DNA of 64,000 nt from Roseovarius sp. Its GTDB lineage: Bacteria > Pseudomonadota > Alphaproteobacteria > Rhodobacterales > Rhodobacteraceae. Location of the stretch: assembly GCA_021775255.1 (NCBI GenBank), contig JAJFIA010000010.1, positions 1 through 64,000 of the forward strand. Reading direction: 5' to 3'. This document shows positions 1 through 7,597 of the stretch, piece by piece. Position numbers and translations under genes: made by a program. Position 1 is the stretch's first letter. Every line of letters starts with the position of its first letter. The notes beneath the pieces were generated by a model. That model was not told where the DNA came from. It saw only the letters and a list, made by a program, of their open reading frames with translations, and made no database searches.

Positions 1-141
1 TTGAGAAAGGCGGCAGAAATGTCAGAGAATGGTTTGCAGCCAGAAATCAATTCGCTATCATGTTTGAAGAGCGCTTCAATGCGTGACCGTATCTGAAACC
101 CGCATGGGCCGCCCCAGATACACAGAGTTCATGACACTCCC
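1..141 (+). mobile_element. Right end of an IS256-type insertion sequence (partial)
   Basis: The window opens inside an insertion sequence. It contains the last codons of a transposase (stop at 84-86), followed by a short tail ending in CAGAGTTCATGACACTCCC at about 124-142. That tail resembles the terminal inverted repeats I know from IS256/mutator-type elements. The exact boundary and the target duplication cannot be fixed because the other end lies outside the window. Confidence 0.5.
3..86 (+). pseudogene. C-terminal fragment of IS256-family transposase (cut by window start)
   Basis: The third forward frame from base 3 is open to a TGA at 84-86. It encodes 27 residues including REWFAARNQFAIMFEERF. 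This matches the usual C-terminus of IS256/mutator-family DDE transposases, where an (I/V)REW segment is followed by NQFAILYGERF-like residues. The catalytic domain is outside the window, so the gene may be intact upstream. I list it as a fragment because only the end can be seen. Confidence 0.55.
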
Positions 142-528
142 AGATAGCTCTATCTCGGGCGTTTTTTGAGCTTCTTTCCCACTTTTCAACTTACCTACTA
201 TTGAGGAGAATCCTTGAACAAGCTCCTGTGTGACTAATCCCTTTTTAACCCAATCGCTTTGTATCCCAGTCATTCTCAAAATAACTTCATTCGCCCTAGG
301 TTCATTCGCTTTTAGCATCCCCCCGTAAATGGTATAAGAAATCTGAAGGGCGGCTTCATATTCGTTCATACCTTTCCGCCAAGTGCCATCCAATATGTCA
401 AGGACGCCAAAAACGCCGCCATCATCGATGCTAAGACCAAACGCGGGCAGCAGCGCCGCTACGCGGCCATTGTACTTTTTTCGTCGGTTGAAGATCATTG
501 ATACCGCCCGTTCAGTAAAATTGGACAA
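76..528 (-). CDS. Unknown protein, 3' end probably truncated by the insertion sequence
   Basis: This 150-codon frame encodes a protein I do not recognise. It has a basic N-terminus (MSNFTERAVSMIFNRRKK), a glycine- and aspartate-rich middle (LSIDDGGVFGVLDILDGTW) and a helical, soluble C-terminal half, with no signal peptide or membrane segment. The last 20 or so codons lie inside the presumed insertion-sequence end and the stop overlaps the antisense of the transposase stop, so the natural C-terminus has probably been replaced by element sequence. Base composition is more AT-rich than neighbouring core genes, which suggests acquired DNA. A palindrome lies just upstream. Function is unknown and expression uncertain. 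Confidence 0.5.
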   Translation of the reverse strand: MSNFTERAVSMIFNRRKKYNGRVAALLPAFGLSIDDGGVFGVLDILDGTWRKGMNEYEAALQISYTIYGGMLKANEPRANEVILRMTGIQSDWVKKGLVTQELVQGFSSIVGKLKSGKEAQKTPEIELSGSVMNSVYLGRPMRVSDTVTH

Positions 529-545
529 AGACCCGAAATACTCGT

Positions 546-566
546 GATAACTATGATAGAGTTATC
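546..566 (-). promoter_or_regulatory. Inverted repeat upstream of the unknown gene
   Basis: GATAACT at 546-552 and AGTTATC at 560-566 form a perfect 7-base inverted repeat with a 7-base centre. It sits 18 bases upstream of the ATG of the 150-residue protein (528). Position and AT-richness suit an operator or promoter element; no regulator is assigned. Confidence 0.35.
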
Positions 567-600
567 GTATTATCTTGTCAAAATGAACTCGGTTGGGTCA

Positions 601-723
601 CGGAGGGCAACCACGACGGAGATCGCTTCGGTCGAAGACCCATGGGAGGTTCCCGAACAGGATCGGCCCAACATGGCCATCGGCGGGATCACACCCGCCA
701 TGAAACTGAAAATGGCCGCATGA
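601..723 (+). pseudogene. Remnant of IS3-family transposase (OrfB C-terminus)
   Basis: The forward frame ending in TGA at 721-723 encodes DRPNMAIGGITPAMKLKMAA. This resembles the conserved C-terminus of IS3-family integrase-type transposases, usually (Y/N)NxxRPNMALGGITPxQKLAMA. No catalytic DDE motifs remain and upstream codons do not continue the homology, so only the tail of the gene survives. It sits between the unknown gene at 76-528 and the beta-propeller gene, marking this as a repeated insertion spot. Confidence 0.6.
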
Positions 724-765
724 ATTCTACGGCTGCACCCCATTAAAAATGGGAGGATTACCCAG
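724..765 (+). mobile_element. Probable right terminus of the IS3-family remnant
   Basis: Directly after the transposase stop comes ATTCTACGGCTGCACCCC, followed by ATTAAAAATGGGAGGATTACC. IS3-family elements often end with this kind of sequence (a run of A, GGG, then GGATTAC-like terminal bases) a few dozen bases after the transposase. No matching left end is visible in the window. Confidence 0.4.
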
Positions 766-781
766 GGCCCCTCGTAACGCT

Positions 782-1939
782 TCAAAGAACCCCTTCAATC
801 ACCTCGACCGACAGGATTGTGGGTAAATGGCTGGCAACCTCGGACCAGTTGCTTCCCTCATCACTGCTGGCAAAGACTGACCCGGTGTTCGTGCCAAAAT
901 ACACGCCCACCGGGTTGGCGATGTCGGTGGCCATTGCCTGCCGCAACACCGTGAAAAAGCAATCCTTGGCGGGCAGGCCCTTGCGCATGTCCGCCCAAGT
1001 TTCGCCGCCATCGGTGGATTTCCAGATCGCTGCCGATGCGCCCGGTGGATAGCGACCGTCACTGTCGCTGTTCAGTGGCACCACCCAGATGGTATCGGAT
1101 GCACTTGGATGCACGGCGATCGGAAAGCCGAATGTCGAGGGTAAACCGGCGGTGATATCGTGCCAGGTGCGCCCGCCATCGGGGCTGCGCCATGTGCCGT
1201 GGTGGTTCTGCTGATAGAGCAGGTCACTGCCATCTGCGCGCACCATGTTATGTACGCAATGCCCGGTTTCACCGTCGCGCGGGGCTGCGGGATGGGGGTG
1301 ATGCTGGCAGGCATCTGTGTTTGACAGGCGATTGCGGCGGTCCCAACTGGTGCCGCCATCCTCGGTCGCAAAGACGCCCGCCGCCGAAATGCCAACCCAC
1401 AGCTTGTTCGCATTTTCGGGATCACTGACAATGGTGTGCAACACCAGCCCCGCAGCGCCGGGGTTCCAACTGTCGTGCGACGGATGATTGGTCAGCCCGT
1501 CCACCCTGGTCCAGTTCTGGCCGCCATCGCTGCTTGCAAAAAGGGCGGCCGGCTTTGCCCCGGCATATAGCGTGCCATGGGCGTGGTGCAGTGACCAGAA
1601 TGTTGTGATGTCACCTGTGAACGGTGCATCTACCGGTTCCCACCCGAACATTTCAGCCATCTCAGGGTCATTGGCGGCCCATTCATCCAACTGACCATTG
1701 GATAGCTTGGAAAGTGTCCAATTATCGCCGCCATCATCCGACCGCCAGACCCCGGCACCATGCCAGTCGCCCCCACCAGCCGCCCAGAGCACGCCGGTCT
1801 TTGGGTCACCAACCACATGGTTGATCGGCCATCCGTCGCATAGCGGGCCTTTCACGGTCCAGCTTTTGCGCCCATCTTGAGATGTAATCAGAAACGCACC
1901 CTTGGTGGTTCCGATCAGTAGGGTGAGAAATTCGGTCAT
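782..1939 (-). CDS. BNR/Asp-box beta-propeller protein (sialidase-like fold)
   Basis: The 385-residue protein carries seven Asp-box motifs of the S/T-x-D-x-G-x-x-W type: SQDGRKSW, SDDGGDNW, SSDGGQNW, TEDGGTSW, SPDGGRTW, STDGGETW and SSDEGSNW. Such repeats mark the turns of a beta-propeller blade and occur in sialidases, sortilin/VPS10 proteins and many bacterial proteins annotated as exo-alpha-sialidase or glycosyl hydrolase. I see neither a signal peptide nor the arginine triad of true sialidases, so enzymatic activity is not supported. A cytoplasmic propeller of unknown ligand is the safest reading. The start is well set by AAAGGAGG five bases upstream of the ATG. The gene stands alone, its 3' end abutting the IS3 remnant and its 5' end 56 bases from the end of sdhB. 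Confidence 0.85.
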   Translation of the reverse strand: MTEFLTLLIGTTKGAFLITSQDGRKSWTVKGPLCDGWPINHVVGDPKTGVLWAAGGGDWHGAGVWRSDDGGDNWTLSKLSNGQLDEWAANDPEMAEMFGWEPVDAPFTGDITTFWSLHHAHGTLYAGAKPAALFASSDGGQNWTRVDGLTNHPSHDSWNPGAAGLVLHTIVSDPENANKLWVGISAAGVFATEDGGTSWDRRNRLSNTDACQHHPHPAAPRDGETGHCVHNMVRADGSDLLYQQNHHGTWRSPDGGRTWHDITAGLPSTFGFPIAVHPSASDTIWVVPLNSDSDGRYPPGASAAIWKSTDGGETWADMRKGLPAKDCFFTVLRQAMATDIANPVGVYFGTNTGSVFASSDEGSNWSEVASHLPTILSVEVIEGVL

Positions 1940-1995
1940 GGCGGCCTCCTTTTTCCCAGAAAGCTAGCATGACTCCCGATTTCAATCCAACAGTG

Positions 1996-2775
1996 TCACA
2001 CCACCCGTTCCAGCATCATTTTCTTGATCTGCGCAATCGCCTTGGCCGGGTTGAGGCCTTTGGGGCAGGTTTTGGTGCAGTTCATAATGGTGTGGCAACG
2101 GTAAAGCTTGAACGGGTCTTCCAGTTCATCCAACCGTGCGCCGGTGGCCTCGTCGCGTGAATCAATGATCCAGCGGTAGGCGTGCAGAAGGGCGGCCGGC
2201 CCGAGATATTTATCGCCGTTCCACCAATAGCTGGGGCAGGAGGTGCTGCACGATGCGCACATCACGCATTCATAAAGCCCGTCAAGTTTTTCACGATCCT
2301 CGATGGATTGCTTCCATTCCTTGGCCGGGCGATTGGTTTTGGTTTCCAGCCACGGCATGATCGAGGCATGCTGGGCATAGAAATGCGTGAGATCGGGGAT
2401 CAGATCGCGCACCACCTCCGTATGCGGCAGCGGGTAAATTCGCACATCGCCCTTGATCTCATCCATGCCGTAAATGCAGGCCAGCGTGTTGATGCCGTCA
2501 ATGTTCATCGCACAGGAGCCACAGATGCCTTCGCGGCACGAGCGGCGGAATGACAGCGTTGGATCAATCTCACTTTTGATCTTGATCAGCGCGTCCAGGA
2601 TCATCGGGCCGCAGGTATCCATGTCAACATAATAGGTATCAAGCTGCGGGTTTTTGCCATCATCCGGGCTCCAGCGGTATATCTGGAACTTGCGCAGATT
2701 GCTGGCACCTTCCGGTTTGGGCCAGGTTTTCCCCGTGGTCATGCGGGAATTTTTTGGAAGTGTGAGTTGAACCAT
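1996..2775 (-). CDS. sdhB: Succinate dehydrogenase iron-sulfur subunit
   Basis: SdhB passes electrons from the flavin of SdhA to ubiquinone through three iron-sulfur clusters in respiratory complex II. Ligands are all visible: the [2Fe-2S] set Cys80, Cys85, Cys88 and Cys100 ([10 protein letters not shown] and TLAC), then [12 protein letters not shown] (Cys170, 173, 176, 180) and [12 protein letters not shown] (Cys227, 233, 237) for the [4Fe-4S] and [3Fe-4S] clusters. The second position of the third ligand set is consistent with the [3Fe-4S] type. I start at 2775 ([11 protein letters not shown], 259 residues) because AAGGA lies upstream; a longer frame to 2823 gives 16 extra unconserved residues. 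It is the last gene of the sdhCDA-lipoprotein-sdhB operon. Confidence 0.97.
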   Translation of the reverse strand: MVQLTLPKNSRMTTGKTWPKPEGASNLRKFQIYRWSPDDGKNPQLDTYYVDMDTCGPMILDALIKIKSEIDPTLSFRRSCREGICGSCAMNIDGINTLACIYGMDEIKGDVRIYPLPHTEVVRDLIPDLTHFYAQHASIMPWLETKTNRPAKEWKQSIEDREKLDGLYECVMCASCSTSCPSYWWNGDKYLGPAALLHAYRWIIDSRDEATGARLDELEDPFKLYRCHTIMNCTKTCPKGLNPAKAIAQIKKMMLERVV

Positions 2776-2853
2776 GTCTTTTTCCTTCTCAGCCGCCCAA
2801 GCGAACGATGCCGTTTTCGGCAATAGAGGTAATGCAATCAGGACGCCGGGACA

Positions 2854-3294
2854 TCATTGATCTCCATCGAGGGACGATCTGATCGTGCTGCCCGCTTTCA
2901 AAAACTCAATCGCGCGTGTTTGTTGCGCCAGCGTGAGCGTTGGCCAAAGCTCGGCATCGCCGGGCTGCAACACATAGTCATCCGGGTAAGGCAGCTTGCC
3001 CGCAACCGTGGCTGGCGCTTTGGCTTTTTTGGGGGGCACCTTGGCGGCGATCATCCGGGTTTGGATACATTCCTCAAGCGCCACAGCCTGACCCCTGGTG
3101 CCGCCATTGCCAACAACAACGCGGGGATAGCCATTTTGCCGTGCGCGGGTTTCATCAATCGAATAATTACCTGTAACGCGCGTTTGGCCCAGGCAAAGAT
3201 TAAGATAATTTGGCTTTGGCGGGGCTGTCGTGCAGGCAGTCAGGATCAACATGCCGGTTACAAGCGGTACAATCGGGGTGACCATGATACGCAT
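2854..3294 (-). CDS. Small lipoprotein encoded inside the sdh operon
   Basis: The 146-residue product begins [21 protein letters not shown], a short charged N-terminus, hydrophobic core and lipobox LTAC, so it should be lipidated at Cys21 and face the periplasm. The mature part has two more cysteines (LCLG, LEECIQ), a lysine/proline/alanine-rich linker (KVPPKKAKAPATVAG) and the acidic PYPDDYVLQPGDAELWPTLT near the C-terminus. No known domain is recognised. Its ATG overlaps the sdhA stop (TGATG at 3296-3292), so it is almost certainly translated with sdhA. A gene at this place between sdhA and sdhB is, from memory, common in Rhodobacterales. A role in complex II assembly or its envelope environment is possible but is inference from position only. 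Confidence 0.8.
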   Translation of the reverse strand: MRIMVTPIVPLVTGMLILTACTTAPPKPNYLNLCLGQTRVTGNYSIDETRARQNGYPRVVVGNGGTRGQAVALEECIQTRMIAAKVPPKKAKAPATVAGKLPYPDDYVLQPGDAELWPTLTLAQQTRAIEFLKAGSTIRSSLDGDQ

Positions 3295-5099
3295 CAGAAT
3301 GTCCTTGCTTTTGGGGCAATTTTCTTCAGGGATATGCCGCCCTCTTTTTCGGTGGTCAGCGGGTCGGCAATGATCGGGCGATAGCTGAGCTTCACCTTGT
3401 TGCCGGTCATCCGGGCAATCGTGTGCACGCGCCATTTCTTATCGTCACGTTTGGGGTGATCCTCGGAGGCATGTGCGCCGCGGCTTTCCTTGCGGGCCTC
3501 GGCCCCGTGGATTGTGGCCAGCGCATTGGGCATCAGGTTGGTCAGCTCAAGCGTCTCCATCAGGTCGGTGTTCCAGACCAGCGATGTATCGGTGACCTTC
3601 AGATCGGCCAGTTTGGGCGCGACCCTGGACATTTTCACCACGCCCTCTTTCAGCGTCTTGTCGGTGCGGAAAACGGCGGCATCATCCTGCATGGTTTTTT
3701 GCATCTCAAGCCGCAGATCAGCGGTAGGGATTGCGCCGCTGGCATGGCGCAACCCGTCAAACCGGTCAAAAACCTTGTCCACCTCTTTGGTGTTGGTTGC
3801 GGGTGCAGCACTTGCGGCATCAACCACCTTGCCGGCCTTGATCGCCGCCGCGCGGCCAAAGACCACCAGATCAATCAATGAGTTCGAGCCAAGGCGGTTG
3901 GCCCCGTGTACCGAGGCACAGGCCGCTTCGCCCACAGCCATCAGGCCGGGCACCACCGCATTGGGATCATCCTTGGTGGGGTTCAAAACCTCACCCCAGT
4001 AATTTGTCGGAATGCCGCCCATGTTGTAATGCACCGTCGGCAGAACCGGGATTGGTTCCTTGGTCACATCCACGCCGGCAAAAATCCGGGCGGTTTCCGA
4101 AATGCCGGGCAGGCGCAGATGCAGCGCTTCGGCGGGCAGGTGGCTCAGGTTGAGGTGGATATGATCCGCATTGGGGCCAACGCCGCGCCCTTCGCGAATT
4201 TCCATGGTCATCGAGCGTGAAACATAATCGCGCGGGGCCAGATCCTTGTATTGCGGCGCGTAGCGCTCCATGAAGCGTTCGCCTTCGGAATTGGTCAGAT
4301 AGCCGCCTTCGCCGCGCGCGCCTTCAGTGATCAGCATACCGGGGCCAAACACGCCGGTGGGGTGGAACTGTACAAATTCCATGTCCTGCAAAGGCAGGCC
4401 CGCGCGCGCTACCATGCCGCCGCCATCGCCGGTGCAGGTATGAGCCGAGGTGCAGTTGAAATAGGCCCGGCCATAGCCACCGGTGGCCAGCACAACGGAT
4501 TTGGCATTGAACACATGCATGGTGCCATCATCCAGTTTCCAGCAGACAACGCCGGTACAGGCACCATCCTCGGACATGATCAGATCAATGGCGAAATATT
4601 CGATATAAAATTCGGCGTTGTTCTTGAGGCTCTGGCCATAAAGCGTGTGCAAAATGGCATGGCCGGTACGGTCAGCGGCAGCACAGGTGCGCTGCACCGG
4701 GGGGCCTTCGCCAAATTCGGTGGTGTGGCCGCCAAAAGGCCGCTGGTAAATCTTGCCCTCTTCGGTGCGCGAGAACGGCACGCCGTAATGCTCAAGCTCA
4801 TAAACAGCCTTGGGGGCTTCGCGCGCCAGATATTCCATCGCATCGGTATCACCCAGCCAATCGCCGCCCTTGACGGTATCATACATGTGCCATTGCCAGT
4901 TATCCGGCCCCATATTGCTCAGGCTGGCGGCTATGCCACCCTGCGCTGCCACCGTGTGTGAGCGGGTGGGGAAAACCTTGGTCACACAAGCGGTGCGCAG
5001 GCCTTGCTCTGCCATGCCGAGCGTGGCCCGAAGGCCCGCGCCACCCGCGCCAACCACCACCACATCATAGTCGTGGGTTTCATATTCATATGCAGCCAT
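3294..5099 (-). CDS. sdhA: Succinate dehydrogenase flavoprotein subunit
   Basis: SdhA oxidises succinate to fumarate in the TCA cycle and complex II. The 601-residue length is typical. The N-terminal dinucleotide-binding motif [13 protein letters not shown] (residues 13-25) binds FAD, and [10 protein letters not shown] contains His48, the residue that carries FAD covalently in this family. The substrate and capping regions are present: [50 protein letters not shown] and [18 protein letters not shown]. The gene lies 12 bases downstream of sdhD and overlaps the next gene by one base at TGATG. It is co-transcribed with the rest of the operon from the region upstream of sdhC. Confidence 0.98.
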   Translation of the reverse strand: MAAYEYETHDYDVVVVGAGGAGLRATLGMAEQGLRTACVTKVFPTRSHTVAAQGGIAASLSNMGPDNWQWHMYDTVKGGDWLGDTDAMEYLAREAPKAVYELEHYGVPFSRTEEGKIYQRPFGGHTTEFGEGPPVQRTCAAADRTGHAILHTLYGQSLKNNAEFYIEYFAIDLIMSEDGACTGVVCWKLDDGTMHVFNAKSVVLATGGYGRAYFNCTSAHTCTGDGGGMVARAGLPLQDMEFVQFHPTGVFGPGMLITEGARGEGGYLTNSEGERFMERYAPQYKDLAPRDYVSRSMTMEIREGRGVGPNADHIHLNLSHLPAEALHLRLPGISETARIFAGVDVTKEPIPVLPTVHYNMGGIPTNYWGEVLNPTKDDPNAVVPGLMAVGEAACASVHGANRLGSNSLIDLVVFGRAAAIKAGKVVDAASAAPATNTKEVDKVFDRFDGLRHASGAIPTADLRLEMQKTMQDDAAVFRTDKTLKEGVVKMSRVAPKLADLKVTDTSLVWNTDLMETLELTNLMPNALATIHGAEARKESRGAHASEDHPKRDDKKWRVHTIARMTGNKVKLSYRPIIADPLTTEKEGGISLKKIAPKARTF

Positions 5100-5111
5100 T
5101 ATTCAAATCCC

Positions 5112-5483
5112 TCAAAGCGCGATTTTGGCGAGGGCATAAAGCCCTGTCGCGGTCAGCCCATAGATCATGGCGACCAGTAACATGATCAGAACCCGGCGCA
5201 TCGAGCCATGGCTGTAATCCTCAAGCATGACCAGCGCGCCTTTTTGAAAATGCTGCAGCCCAACCACCAGCACCAGCCCCGTCAGAATGGCCGGGCCGGG
5301 CTGTGAAAAGGTTGCCAGAACCTCGGCATGGCTGCCGCCGATGGCGCCCCCCAGGACATAAAGAAACATCGGCACAATCAGCGCCAGGCCAAAGGCGCTT
5401 ACCTTCATGTACCAGAAATGCTCGGTCCCGCTATGGGATGCACCTTTGCCTTCGGCGCGTTTGCGGTCAGTCAGATAACGCAT
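5112..5483 (-). CDS. sdhD: Succinate dehydrogenase membrane anchor subunit D
   Basis: The 123-residue protein has a basic N-terminus (MRYLTDRKRAEGKGASHSGTEHFWYMK) followed by three predicted membrane helices (about residues 28-48, 58-77 and 94-118). GTEHFWYMKVSA and LQHFQKGALVMLEDYSHG match SdhD of alphaproteobacteria; the QHFQxGxxxxxEDY segment is where the haem histidine and quinone-site residues lie. With SdhC it anchors SdhAB and forms the ubiquinone site and haem b pocket. It lies 11 bases after sdhC. Identification rests on motif and position, since SdhD sequences diverge strongly. Confidence 0.92.
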   Translation of the reverse strand: MRYLTDRKRAEGKGASHSGTEHFWYMKVSAFGLALIVPMFLYVLGGAIGGSHAEVLATFSQPGPAILTGLVLVVGLQHFQKGALVMLEDYSHGSMRRVLIMLLVAMIYGLTATGLYALAKIAL

Positions 5484-5494
5484 GTTTTGCTCCT

Positions 5495-5878
5495 TCAGAC
5501 CAGAATTAACATAAGGATGGTCAGCACGACCGAGCCGATGATCACCGCCCAGCCCAGCTTTTCAGCGGTGGCAATATCAAGGCCCTTGCCGGTATCGAAA
5601 TAAAGATGCCGGAGGCCTGCGAGGTAATGATACCACATCGCCCAAAGCGACAGTGTCAGGATCAGATCGCCAAACCACGAGGTGATGACGCCATTCGCCA
5701 CAGCAAAATATTGCGGCGATGTGGCCGCCGCCAGGAGCCACCAGATGATCAGCACCACCGCAACGATCAGCGCATTACCGGTGATCCGCGTCAGGATCGA
5801 GGTGATCGAAGTCAGTTGCGGGCGGTAGATGCTCAGGTGAGGTGAAAGCGGGCGTGTCGCCGGGTCAACTTCAGCCAT
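5495..5878 (-). CDS. sdhC: Succinate dehydrogenase cytochrome b556 subunit
   Basis: SdhC is the membrane cytochrome of complex II. The N-terminal RPLSPHLSIYRPQLTSITSI is the family signature, and WYHYLAGLRHLYFD provides the histidines around haem b. Three membrane helices are visible. Two in-frame ATG codons exist, at 5884 and 5878. AGAGGA ends one base before the first but seven bases before the second, so I choose 5878 (MAEVDPATRP, 127 residues). It is the first gene of the operon. The 280 bases upstream carry several palindromes that probably control the whole operon. Confidence 0.95.
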   Translation of the reverse strand: MAEVDPATRPLSPHLSIYRPQLTSITSILTRITGNALIVAVVLIIWWLLAAATSPQYFAVANGVITSWFGDLILTLSLWAMWYHYLAGLRHLYFDTGKGLDIATAEKLGWAVIIGSVVLTILMLILV

Positions 5879-6020
5879 GGTCATTCCTCTTTGTCTTTAC
5901 CGTAGTATAGGGCGCTCCTTTGCATGGAGCCAAGCCCTTACGGTTGTTTTAACGCGCGAAAGCCGGTTGCATAGCCCTAATCGCCGGGAAGTGGGGGAAA
6001 ATTCGGATATATCCCGGTTT

Positions 6021-6160
6021 TGTGATCATAAAATTTGTGCTGTGATCACAAAATATTCTGGCGGCGTTTGATTTTGTATGAAATCATGGGTTTTGAGACG
6101 AGACTCAGCCCTGTCCGAAAATCTGATCATTTGTGATCACAGCGGGAAATATGATTTCAT
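6021..6160 (-). promoter_or_regulatory. Cluster of palindromic sites upstream of the sdh operon
   Basis: The core TGTGATCACA occurs at 6041-6050 and 6132-6141, with a variant TGTGATCATA at 6021-6030. The flanks extend the two perfect copies into a 14-base inverted pair: GCTGTGATCACAAA (6039-6052) and TTTGTGATCACAGC (6130-6143). A second pair, ATGAAATCAT (6078-6087) and ATGATTTCAT (6151-6160), is interleaved with it. The sites lie 140-280 bases upstream of the sdhC start, as expected for multi-site, possibly looping, regulation. The core resembles sites of GntR- or Crp-type regulators, but no regulator is assigned. Confidence 0.55.
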
Positions 6161-7071
6161 TCCCGGATCAGCCAATCAATATAGTCGCGCGGATATTGCC
6201 CGGTGACCTGATCCAGTAGGGCAAGGCTTCTCTCAGATAAAACATCGCGCCACTGGCCTGAGCGGCCTTTGTTGAAGAACCGCGCATTGTCCTTCCACAT
6301 TTTGAAATTGGTATCCGGTGCCACCCGGTCGGCATTAGCCTTCATGCTGTCAAACCCGGCGGCATTGATCAGCATGGGCCATTTATCCTCAGGCACTTCA
6401 ATGCCAAGAAAGTCGGCAATCTGGCGCATACTCGCTTCAAGATCAGCCTGAAGATCGCTGTAATGCATCATCTGGATATTTGGCGCGTGCCGGTGCTGCC
6501 AGAATGAATACCCGTGGCGAAAGACCGACCAATAGGGTGCGCCGTCACTTTCCCATTCAAAGCTGCCGGTTGTCAGCCACAGGTGGAAAAATTCATTCGG
6601 ATCATCCGGCAGGTCTGGTGGCGGATCAGAATTGCGCATCTCAGCGGCAAAAATCGCATCGGCATCCGGGTTGGAGTTTTGCATTTGATTGCGCATCGAC
6701 ATGAAAATATCACGCGGATCGCGCAGCACCGAGATATAGCGCGCATCGGGCCGCCACGGCAAGCCGTCAAGCGGGGTGTGGGTCTTGATAAAGCGGCGGT
6801 GCTTTTGGGCGGCATAGACCGCGTGGGTCTTTTCCTTTGTGGCGGCGCGCAGCTCCATCCACGGGGAAATTTCCGCCAGAGGCCTGTCAAATCCGCTGCG
6901 CTGAAAAATCAGCAGGGCACAGATCATCTGCATCCAGGTGGTGCCGGCCTTGTAGGGGGTGCAGATCAGGATGTCATCGGGGCGGGTTTTGAACCCCTGC
7001 CAGCGGGCGGAATCCCAGACCAGATGTTGATAATGCCGGATGGGCAGATCAGATGGATTGAAAGAGGTCAT
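6157..7071 (-). CDS. Sulfotransferase family protein
   Basis: This 304-residue protein has the two PAPS-binding signatures of cytosolic-type sulfotransferases. TPYKAGTTWMQ (near residue 40) corresponds to the 5'-phosphosulfate loop PKSGTTW. RDPRDIFMSM corresponds to the 3'-phosphate site RNPKDVxVS. The C-terminal FFNKGRSGQWRDVLS matches the RKGxxGDW nucleotide-binding element. It should transfer sulfate from PAPS to a small acceptor; the acceptor cannot be told from sequence. I start at 7071 (MTSFNPSDLP) because AAGGA lies eight bases upstream; a longer frame to 7119 would overlap the upstream gene. The gene stands alone between the sdh promoter region and a small membrane protein. Confidence 0.87.
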   Translation of the reverse strand: MTSFNPSDLPIRHYQHLVWDSARWQGFKTRPDDILICTPYKAGTTWMQMICALLIFQRSGFDRPLAEISPWMELRAATKEKTHAVYAAQKHRRFIKTHTPLDGLPWRPDARYISVLRDPRDIFMSMRNQMQNSNPDADAIFAAEMRNSDPPPDLPDDPNEFFHLWLTTGSFEWESDGAPYWSVFRHGYSFWQHRHAPNIQMMHYSDLQADLEASMRQIADFLGIEVPEDKWPMLINAAGFDSMKANADRVAPDTNFKMWKDNARFFNKGRSGQWRDVLSERSLALLDQVTGQYPRDYIDWLIRE

Positions 7072-7111
7072 AGAAGTATCCTTACACAGGGGTATTTGGC
7101 ACCACCTGTCC

Positions 7112-7522
7112 TCAGGCAAATGACATCAGCACCGCCACAATGAGTATTACAATTATACAAGCAGCCGGGCGCCAGGGTGTTCTGACCCCGGTTTCTTTTT
7201 CTACCCTGTAAGGCACACCGCAGGCTCCAACCGCCGTGATGACACCGATGATCAGCACGGCGAGCTTGGCCCAGAACATATCTTGCGCGATAGGTATCAA
7301 GGCCAGTATCGCCAGTATGGATGCCAGCGATAAGGCCATACAGCCAAGGACGAGATAGAGCGCCCGGAATACACGTTTATGTCCATCGGTGACATCAACG
7401 CCGTCATGTTGCAGTATCTTGATATGATAGTCAGCAGGCGCTGGCCCCAGCAGGTATTTGGCTGCAAGCCCGGCAACACCAAGTGCTGCGATGCACAGCA
7501 AGATTGTGGAATATATCAGCAT
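7112..7522 (-). CDS. Small membrane protein of unknown function
   Basis: The 136-residue product has four predicted membrane helices (about residues 2-25, 52-75, 84-104 and 118-135). The soluble loop between the first two contains YHIKILQHDGVDVTDGHKR, and a cytosolic loop YRVEKETGVRTPWRP precedes the last helix. I recognise no family. A purine-rich GGGGGAAAG lies upstream of the ATG. The gene ends 41 bases before the chosen sulfotransferase start, so the two may be co-transcribed. Nothing more can be said about its job. Confidence 0.7.
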   Translation of the reverse strand: MLIYSTILLCIAALGVAGLAAKYLLGPAPADYHIKILQHDGVDVTDGHKRVFRALYLVLGCMALSLASILAILALIPIAQDMFWAKLAVLIIGVITAVGACGVPYRVEKETGVRTPWRPAACIIVILIVAVLMSFA

Positions 7523-7597
7523 GTCTTTCCCCCGGTTTTTTCGGCAAATATAGCTTGGGGTTAAGAAATTACCAAATCCTTTGGGGGGGTAGAGGGA

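Noticed and set aside
570-785. 71-codon minus-strand frame between the two insertion-sequence remnants
   Set aside because: It is antisense to the IS3-family transposase remnant, whose forward translation has clear similarity; the minus product has no recognisable features.
782-1939. True sialidase activity for the Asp-box protein
   Set aside because: Asp-boxes alone mark the propeller fold; the catalytic arginine triad, Tyr/Glu pair and a secretion signal were not evident.
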